Shown here one piece after another: positions 55,951 to 64,000 of a stretch of 64,000 nt of DNA. Source of the DNA: Citrus sinensis (lineage: Eukaryota > Streptophyta > Magnoliopsida > Sapindales > Rutaceae). How positions within the stretch are numbered: the first letter of the stretch is position 1; every line of letters starts with the position of its first letter. The notes beneath the pieces were generated by a model. It worked only from the letters and a program-made list of their open reading frames with translations, made no database searches and was not told where the DNA came from. The stretch covers positions 5,919,501 to 5,983,500 of the forward strand of contig NC_068558.1 of NCBI RefSeq assembly GCF_022201045.2. Direction: 5' to 3'. The position numbers and the translations under genes were made by a program.

Positions 55951-58024
55951 AGTGGTTATGTCTGTCTACTATTGCAGAGCTCCTGGGGAATAAGGGGACA
56001 ACACACCGCGCCACACCAGCTTCAAATGCTGCTTTTATTTCCTTCTTTTTTATTTTGTTCCTGGATTTTGCCTTTTACTGGCGTCTGGGGTCTTATCTGC
56101 AGCAGCAGCAGATGTTTCAATTAAAGGTTCTTAATTTTCACCAAACAAGTTTGATGTGAATCAAGTATCTCTTCGTAATCATGTGATAGATAGGATCACA
56201 GGAGGATTCCACTGGTGTCAATGAACAATGCGATTTTGTGTCTTTTGGATTCGCGGTACCATTGATTGCGGATCTTGTTCCACGATGTGTTGAGTGAGCT
56301 ACGTGGCGAAAGCTGTGTGCTGGGATTACGTGCCGCCAATATCAGAAAGTGACAGCAGTATGTTTTTTTCTAATAATTCTTCTGTTTCGTTTTCAAAATG
56401 ATTGTGGTGCTGAGAATGAGGAAGGAATTTGGTGAATACATCCACGTCTGCAAAATCTATAGCCGGGAAGTGAAAGTTGCTGCCTTTAAAAAAAGAAATT
56501 GGAGTTATAAAATAAAAATGAAAGGAATTATAGTAACAAAATAAAAAATTAATAATATATGGTAAATATAATTTTTGAAAATGATAAATATTTTTGTAGG
56601 TTTTTATAAAGTCAATTTAGTAATGTATTTTATTAAATGTTTTAGTGTTATAACTAAAAATATACAACTGCTTAACACCAACACTAAACAAAGCTTAGGA
56701 CTCTTTAACCCTCATCTCTATGGGTCTGGGTGATCAGCCTCCACGAAAATTTGTTTATGGGGAAGGCTAGATTAAAATTCTCTCCTCACTTACCTATTAA
56801 CTTTGAAAATTTAGAAATACTTTTTGTTCATAATTGAAGTAATATTATTTCCAAAGTATAATTCGTGGTTGACTTTTGTCATGAAACGAGAAGTGTGTAC
56901 TGTGTAGTGTTGTTTTCAAAATAGAATAAAAATCAAAGTTACAAAGAGTGCTAATAACAAGAAATTAACTTATTAGTAGGTAAAAATGTAATGTGATGAA
57001 AACTTTCTCATGGTGGTATGAGAAGTTTGAAGTTCGAATCACATGGATATGGAGTTAATGCTATTGCTCAAATTGGTGGAGGGACAATTGAGTTAGTGGC
57101 TTAATGCTACTTCAAAAAGGCAAGTATATATAAATCAACGATAAATTCTCTAATTTTACATCTTTAGAGAGAAATAAGAAATTAAGTGTGACTTTTTATT
57201 CATAAAATTAGTAATAATACAGAAAATATATACTAAGCTTCCAATCATTTCATAACAACAAACCAAATCGGTGATCGATTATTTTATTTTTAAAACATCA
57301 TGTGAAAACCAATCTTTGCTCATTTCTCTGTTTGATTGGAGGTGCAGTGCATGTGAAATCCGTTGATCCATATGGGATTTGCATGTGGCAAACATGAATG
57401 TATCGAGCATATTATTATTATTATTATTATTATTGGAAAATGGACCAATTATTGTTTAGCGCGTGACTCGTTGTTCAAAAGAAAAATGATAATAATAAGA
57501 ATAATAATAATTTCATCTCCTTAAATGTCCTTCGGTCTTGTTTTGAATCATTACTTTTATGTTTCTCGCCAATAATTCTGAACTGGGGGAGGGGCACAAA
57601 TCACTGTCAGTCACCAAATCTTTGGCCACGAACATGCATTTTCTTTAAGGTTGTGGCCGAGAACAGTTTTGCCCAAATAATTATTTATCAAAGAATAAAT
57701 GAGCAGCGGCCATCTGGCGTCTCAAACAATGATTCAGAGTAATTTGTGGTCTAGGATTATCAAGAATTAATTCACTATCAAATCTGAATCAGCAACTATA
57801 ATACTTGTTCCATAGAAAATTAAAAATAATTGTCACCTTCCACGTATTTGCGAGCCGACTGCAGGATCTAATCAATCTCGTCGGCGACAAGACTATAATT
57901 TTTCTCATAAAATACTAAGAATAATGTTTGTTTGATTAATCTTTCTTCTAGATCCTTCCTTGTTAGGATGACCATGGACGCCATCCACCACAGTTAGTTT
58001 AGTCATTATTGAATTCGCATTCAT
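55951..58024. other. Intergenic stretch after transaldolase
   Basis: Starts with the transaldolase 3' UTR. Around 57000-57130 a segment with GAAGTTCGAATCAC resembles a tRNA-type B box and may be a SINE scrap. No gene. Confidence 0.45.
57411..57434. repeat. ATT microsatellite
   Basis: Eight uninterrupted ATT units; a looser AATAAT tract follows at about 57488-57511. Confidence 0.9.
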
Positions 58025-58890
58025 AAAAAAATTTAAATTATTAAATTTATCCGCAACCTATAGTAAATTTTTATTTATTTTAAAAATAAATCTGCCTTAT
58101 TATTTGTTATTTAAAATCCTAAATATTAAAAAATACTTCTAATAATACATAAAAAATGGAATTATATAATTCAAACTATAAATTTATAATAATAGCCTAA
58201 AAGATCAACATACAATACTCAATTCTAGATTTTATTAATGTAACCAAGAAATTAAATTTTCAACATTAAAATAAGCACACAAAATATTTATGTTTAAGGT
58301 AAATCGTCATCATTAATACCAATGCCTTGTCCCATCTTTTAATTAATATACAAGTATTATCAACATTATTCACAAGTATCAACAATTTTAACAAGTAAAT
58401 TTTGCACAACTATTGTTAACAATTAATTAGATAAATAAAATTCAATTTTAGTAAGCAATCATTAGATTCAAATTATTAAAGCAAAACAAACAAAATCAAT
58501 TAATTAAAGTAAAATATCAGTAATATTAAGCTTGAAAATTGTAAAATTTCTAGTCATTAAAAGCTTATTTTGTGTGTATGTGTTCGCGCTACGGTGAGAT
58601 AAGTTAAGTTTAGGATTAAGAACTTTAACTTACATACATATATGATTAAATTCTTTTAGTGTAATTTTTATGATTAAAATTAAAAAAAATATATAATTAA
58701 AATAAAGAATGCAATTTGGCAAATACCCACATAAAAATGCAGTGATTTTTTTTTTTAAATAGTAAACTCACTCGGCACCTAAGTTTCAATTTAAAGTATC
58801 AAACCCGCCCGCAAATCACAAAATTACCCACGACGGACGAATTTTTGCAGGTAAATTTGCGGTTAATTTTGCTATCCCTAGAACCGTTAT
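58025..58890. mobile_element. Dispersed AT-rich repeat, copy B (no nested insert)
   Basis: Matches copy A (40640-42335) over most of its length and in the same order, but lacks the 692-bp hAT-like insert; the corresponding position is near 58715. Ends at TTTTGCTATCCCT. Boundaries are approximate. Confidence 0.65.
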
Positions 58891-59499
58891 CCCGTGCATT
58901 GGTCATATCGTTAGTATTACTCACAAGCTTAATAATTTGAATTTATTAAAGATTAAAAGTCAAGTTTTACTTATCTTCTTCTGCAGCCACAACCGAACTC
59001 ATCACCCTTCCCACTTCAAGTGAAATCGGATTGAAACTATTAACTAAAATTCAAAAAACCAGATTTTAGATAATTAGATGACACTCAAATATTTCCTTTT
59101 GAATCCCTTATCACACAACTCATCGGATATAATTAGATGACACTCAAATACTTTAGAGATCCCCACGTACAAATACAAAAAGCACAGGAAACACGCAGAC
59201 CACCCACGTCTTCTCTTGCGTGGTTAGAAGGAACGGGATTCTTAATAATAATAATGTTAGCCAATTGGTTTAAAAGTCTTTAATTATTTGACAAACAATA
59301 ATTGAATCATACAAAAAAATAATTGATTTTAATTTGATGACCTAAGTTACGTACAGGCAAATTGGACAAATAATACATGGAACTTACAGTTGTCCAAATC
59401 GGTTACTTCTGTTACTTGCCCTTCGCCCTTAACTCTCGCCATTAGGATATAAACAGCAATCCCCCATTAATAGAAAAATCAACAGCCCGCTCTTTGTTG
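58891..59499. other. Invertase upstream region
   Basis: Presumed promoter of the invertase gene; an AATTAGATGACACTCAAATA repeat occurs twice (near 59077 and 59130). Confidence 0.5.
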
Positions 59500-59507
59500 T
59501 ATAAATA
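59500..59507 (+). promoter_or_regulatory. TATA box of the vacuolar invertase gene
   Basis: TATAAATA, 99 bp before the ATG at 59606, leaves a leader of about 70-75 bases. Confidence 0.75.
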
Positions 59508-59605
59508 GACCCCCGGTTCTCTTAATCTTTCTCCCCATTATTCATTGAAACCAACAAATTTATCAAGCAGCAGCCCTCTAGTGCGCCGCATACATTCGTT
59601 AATCA

Positions 59606-62600
59606 ATGGCAGATTCTAATGTATCCTACAATCCTCTCCCGGACGGGGAACGTCCGCGGCCAACTCGCCGGAGATCCATCGTCTTGGTTCTATCCGGTTT
59701 GTTGGTCGTTGGTTTTTTAGTTGCATTATTATCCGATAATGGATCTATAGCCCCTACTAACGTTATTGATAATGACAATAATAATGTTAATGATAATGCA
59801 CAAAATGGGCTTAATGATGTGTCGTCGTCGTCGAAAGACCCCGAGAGACTCCGGCCGTTTACGAGTGCCTCGTCGGCCGGGGTGTCTGAGAAGTCGAACC
59901 GGCGGTTTGGTGCAAGGACGGCGTCGTATCCCTGGACCAATAATATGCTGTCGTGGCAAAGGACGGCCTTCCACTTTCAACCCCAAAAGAATTGGATGAA
60001 TGGTACCGCCCACATTCTCATCTTCTCTTTCTTACGTATAGTTTTCTGATTTTTTTTTTCTTCTTTTTCTTTTTCAGTTATTTTTAAATAAAAAGTTTTT
60101 TTTTTTTTTTCAAAAAGTCATATTTCTTTTGTGAATGTCCCTGCGCGAACATTAAGATTTCAGAAAAAAAGAAAATGCCTCGGTCCACTTTATTTATTTA
60201 GTTTTGGTTTTATGACCTGTTGTGCGAATCCTGTTTATTTTAATTAAAGAAACTAATAAAAGTTAAAACCTTTAGTTTGGAACATTTAATTGTGTCAAAA
60301 AAACGTAAGCATAAAAGCTCGTGTTACGTGTGTGACTTGTTCGATTATTTAAAGTCGTGTTCGTCGAAGCAAAAGTTTTGAATGATCACCGGAACTTGGA
60401 AGGACCTTTTCGTCCGTGATGTGACAAACCAAATAATTGTGGTCTTATTCTTTCAATGCGCATTAACACCTCAATCTTATCTCTGTACTGACTTTTGTTT
60501 CATTTTGATGCTATGATTATGATGCTTTAACGCTGGATTGTGGATGGTTCTGCTCTAGATCCTAATGGTACGTCCTCTCCTCGTTCTTTTTGTTTACTTA
60601 TATTTATTTTATTTTCTTCTTCTGAACTCTTTATCTTTATTGGCTGCCTGCTACCGTATGTCAACTTTGGTTCATCCGATTAACTTTCCAAGAAACTTGC
60701 CCGTGGTTGGACTAATTCAAATTGGATACAACGAGCTTTAAGCCGACTTAATTTCCTAATCTTCATAAGTGTCCCCAATCCTTTACTTAATTGTTTAAAA
60801 GGGTCATCTGCTTAATGAATGAAACGTGTAGGCTGAGAATCTGGAACAGCTGGATTGAATACAAACATGTATTGTAAGAATTTTGAACTTTGTACATTAA
60901 TTTATTCATTATAACTCGCGCACTTGTCGCTGAACTTGACCATATGCTAGGGAACGTGACTGGTCGGCTGGTACAAATCATCCAGACAATCAATCTAGTA
61001 AGCAATGCTTAAAATTTTTTGAAAGATTGCTGGTTTTCGAGATCTACAGCACAACAAATGCCAAATTTAAAAAAAAAAAAAAAAAAGGAGGTTCAATGAT
61101 TGGCAACAAAATCAACTATAAGTTTTCTTTATTAAATATCAGGACAGTTGGCAAAAATTGAAGATTTTGTCTAGATCCTCCAAGCTAATTGGCTTGTGAC
61201 AGGTGACCACTTGGTGTTTCATACAGCAACAGCATTCCAAACATTAATTAGCAGGAATTGTATTGTCAAGTGATTTGGTTAACTCATTTGCAATCTCAAC
61301 AAAGTGTGAAAAAAAGAAAAACTTTAACCTCATTAACCTGCAAAATGTTACAGGTCCAGTGTTTTACAAAGGATGGTACCATTTGTTCTACCAGTACAAC
61401 CCAAATGGCGCAATATGGGGTGACATAGTGTGGGGGCATGCTGTGTCAAAGGACCTGATCCATTGGTATCACCTCCCGTTGGCCATGGTTGCCGATCAAT
61501 GGTATGATATTATGGGTGTCTGGACCGGCTCTGCTACAATCCTACCTGATGGAAAACTTATGATGTTGTACACTGGATCCACCAACGAGTCTGTGCAGGT
61601 CCAAAATCTCGCATATCCTGCCGACCCATCTGATCCTCTACTCATCAAATGGGTCAAATACCCCGGAAACCCTGTTCTAGTCCCGCCACCTGGCATTGGT
61701 GCCAAGGACTTCCGTGATCCAACAACAGCTTGGTTGACATCCGAAGGAAAGTGGCGGATTGCAATTGGGTCTAGGATTAACAGAACTGGCATAACTTTCG
61801 TTTATGATACTAAGGACTTCATAAATTATGAACTGTTGCGTGGGGTGTTACATGGCGTCCCTAACACTGGCATGTGGGAGTGCGTGGACTTTTATCCAGT
61901 GTCAACAACTGGAGAGCATGGCTTGGATACATCACATAATGGCCCGGGGGTGAAGCATGTTGTCAAGGCAAGCATGGATGATGATAGGCATGATTACTAT
62001 GCAATTGGCACTTATCATGAGAAGAATGTGACATGGGTGCCAGATAATCCCGAGATCGATGTTGGCATTGGAATTAGGTATGATTACGGGTTGTTCTATG
62101 CGTCCAAGACGTTCTATGATCAGAACAAGAAGAGGAGAGTGTTGTGGGGTTGGATTGGAGAATCTGACAGTGAAATTGCGGATGTGAAGAAAGGATGGGC
62201 GTCGCTTCAGGTATTGTTGTCCATTCATGGTTATTTATTTATAATTGAGCTCCCCTTTTGCTTAATATATTAAAGCAGTAACAACTTTGGGTAATATGCT
62301 ACAGGGCATTCCAAGGACAGTGGCGCTTGATACAAAAACTGGTAGTAATCTCCTTCAATGGCCAGTGGAGGAAGTAGACAGTTTGCGATTGACCAGCAAA
62401 GAATTTAAAAAGATTGAGCTCAAGCCAGGGTCAGTGATGCCGCTTGATGTTGGCTCAGCTACTCAGGTATGGAGATAGAGATACATTTATGCTTAATTAG
62501 TTTGTCGATATCTCAATTTGAAAAGCACAAAGTAGGCAAATATAGCTTACATGGAAATGTTTGGGCAATGTGAACAGCTGGACATAGTGGCCGAGTTTGA

Positions 62601-63419
62601 GCTAGACAAGGCGGCTTTAGAGAAAACAGCGGAGTCCAATGTGGAGTTTAGCTGCAGTTCCAGCGAAGGATCTGCTGAACGCGGAGCATTAGGCCCCTTT
62701 GGCCTTCTGGTTCTTGCAGATGACAGCCTATCCGAGCAAACTCCAGTCTATTTCTACATTGCGAAAGGAAAGGATGGAAGTCTCAAGACTTACTTCTGCA
62801 CTGATCAATCAAGGTACCGTATTAATTACATGACTCGACTCTTGCATCAAATTAAATCAAGCCACGTGCAATGGTGTAATCCATTACTTAGCGCATTGTT
62901 AATTTCTTGTAGATCTTCTGAGGCAAATGATGTCAATAAATCAAAATATGGTAGCTTTGTTCCAGTACTGGAAGGCGAGAAATTCTCAATGAGAGTATTG
63001 GTGAGCATATATCATGTTATTGTCCAAACGAACACATGTACATGTTGGCACTGTCAATAGAATCCTCACAATCAATTTGGAACATTGTGTATGTATATTT
63101 GCAGGTGGATCATTCGATAGTCGAAGGCTTTGCTCAAGGTGGGAGAACAACTATTACTTCGAGGGTTTATCCAACAAAGGCAATTTATGGAGCCGCTCGG
63201 GTATTTTTGTTCAACAATGCTACCGGCGCCAGCGTTACAAGCTCACTCAAAGCATGGCAAATGAATTCTGCATTCATCCGTCCATACCCGGATGATGATG
63301 ATGAACGGCACTCGGGGACGGAACCAACATATGAAGTTAGAGGGAGCAAAACTAAATATCTCGGCAATTTGTTGACGAGTTCTTTGTTATTTCTAAACGC
63401 CCGCAACAATTTTCTATAG
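59606..63419 (+). CDS. Vacuolar acid invertase (beta-fructofuranosidase, GH32), seven exons
   Basis: Exons 59606-60002, 60559-60567, 61354-62210, 62305-62466, 62578-62813, 62913-63000 and 63105-63419 join into 687 residues. The enzyme splits sucrose into glucose and fructose in the vacuole. The N-terminal propeptide has a basic cytosolic head (RPTRRR) and a membrane anchor (about 25-42), the vacuolar type. GH32 residues are intact: nucleophile D133 in WMNDPNG, D257 in DFRDPTT, and acid/base E311 in WECVDFYP. The V after WEC marks the acid vacuolar class; cell-wall enzymes have P there. Several N-x-S/T sites fit secretion. The C-terminal beta-sandwich carries [15 protein letters not shown]. 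Exon 2 is only nine bases and encodes part of DPNG. Confidence 0.97.
60559..60567 (+). other. Nine-base mini-exon of the invertase gene
   Basis: ATCCTAATG lies between CTCTAG and GTACGT. It supplies DPN within WMNDPNG, the catalytic motif. The tiny exon is a known conserved feature of plant invertases, and it is intact here. Confidence 0.93.
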
Positions 63420-64000
63420 AATACATGTTTATTGCAAACAAAATTTCAAAGCTTTGGCACCGGCCTCCTTTGTTAATTTTCTCCCCAGAGTTGTAGAAGA
63501 TGTGCCAATCTTCGACAACAAAAAAAGTAGTCTCTTAATTTTGTTATTTTGTCATTCGACCGTTGCTAGTTGGGAGAGGAATTTATTTGTGAATTGTGAT
63601 TCCTCCCAAAGATGTAAAATTGCAGCTCTCTTGATTCTGTGATGTTCAGATCGGAATTAGCTTTTTGTAAACTCTTATGCATTTGCCGAGTTGAAGTACA
63701 GAAACTCTTTGTATAAATTAATGGATCCCCTTATCTTATATGCATGTAAGATACATTCTTCTCACGTGAACAGTGTGTAGGTCCCACACTTACACTGTTC
63801 ATGTGAGATGGATGTATCATGTAAAATAGAGATTGCCTAAATTAATATATATAAGTGGGTGATGAGTTAAAAATCTGTAAGATTAAAATTGATGTGACCT
63901 GCTTATTATCTAGACTCTATAACATAAAAAATGAAAATAATTTAGCAGGATTGATACACAAATGACTTGACTTTTCAAATATAAATAAATGTCATCCGTA
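63420..64000. other. Invertase 3' region
   Basis: 3' UTR and flank. No further coding frame is supported; it includes an inverted repeat at 63743-63823. Confidence 0.5.
63743..63823. repeat. Inverted repeat of ~80 bp (hairpin) in the invertase 3' flank
   Basis: Arms 63743-63776 and 63792-63823 pair over about 28 of 32 positions (TCACGTGAACAGTGT against ACACTGTTCATGTGA), with a 15-base loop. It may be a small MITE or RNA-level hairpin. Confidence 0.7.

Noticed and set aside
24499-63419. A metabolic gene cluster for carbon use (KAS III, TPP, transaldolase, invertase)
   Set aside because: The genes belong to different pathways and compartments, are separated by unrelated genes and transposons, and nothing suggests joint regulation.

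Overview
The window is nuclear DNA of a flowering plant, almost certainly a eudicot. It has AT-rich intergenic DNA, GT-AG introns, plastid-type transit peptides, plant-specific families (PLATZ, FAR1-like, KAS III, trehalose-6-phosphate phosphatase, vacuolar invertase) and dense DNA-transposon debris. A woody member of the Sapindales such as Citrus fits the protein flavour, but the sequence alone does not prove this.

Layout. 0-5.3 kb: the 3' end of a FAR1/MULE-derived gene, a four-copy 121-bp repeat, a small RNase H1-type hybrid-binding-domain protein with a membrane tail, repeat-rich DNA, a broken FMO fragment and a tRNA-Gly(GCC). 6.8-8.8 kb: an intact six-exon flavin monooxygenase, followed by a decayed tRNA-Gly, so FMO+tRNA looks like an old tandem duplication. 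10.1-11.4 kb: a PLATZ zinc-finger gene (minus strand). 12.6-20.0 kb: a complete Mutator-like element of the ULP1-bearing (Kaonashi-like) type, 7,446 bp, with a perfect 9-bp target-site duplication, ~81-bp terminal inverted repeats, an intact 878-residue transposase and a convergent eight-exon gene for a 763-residue DUF1985/Ulp1 protease. 21.5-23.3 kb: an RNase H retroelement relic split by a 1.1-kb MITE. 24.5-29.9 kb: plastid KAS III (8 exons, 401 aa). 30.5-31.9 kb: a GT47 exostosin-family glycosyltransferase (minus). 32.5-33.3 kb: a DOG1-domain protein, INP1-like. 33.3-45 kb: gene-poor, with transposons including a 1,371-bp non-autonomous MULE whose empty site is preserved next door. 45.2-49.8 kb: trehalose-6-phosphate phosphatase with four CACGTG boxes upstream. 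50.7-56 kb: a plastid-type transaldolase (13 exons, 394 aa). 59.6-63.4 kb: vacuolar acid invertase (7 exons including the 9-nt mini-exon, 687 aa).

Most unusual structure. Inside the MULE, each of the two genes is preceded by an array of 11-12 GC-rich palindromes (half-site GGTGCGAC / GTCGCACC, period about 31-34 bp). Both arrays fall inside a predicted 5'-leader intron whose acceptor lies only 4-5 nt before the start codon. The two arrays are not part of the TIRs, yet share half-site, period and position, which points to a selected role such as transposase binding, leader-RNA structure or silencing control.

Exon joins were chosen by GT/AG signals, frame continuity and family knowledge; no transcript data or database search was available. 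The carbon-metabolism genes (KAS III, TPP, transaldolase, invertase) lie near each other, but nothing shows that they form a functional cluster.
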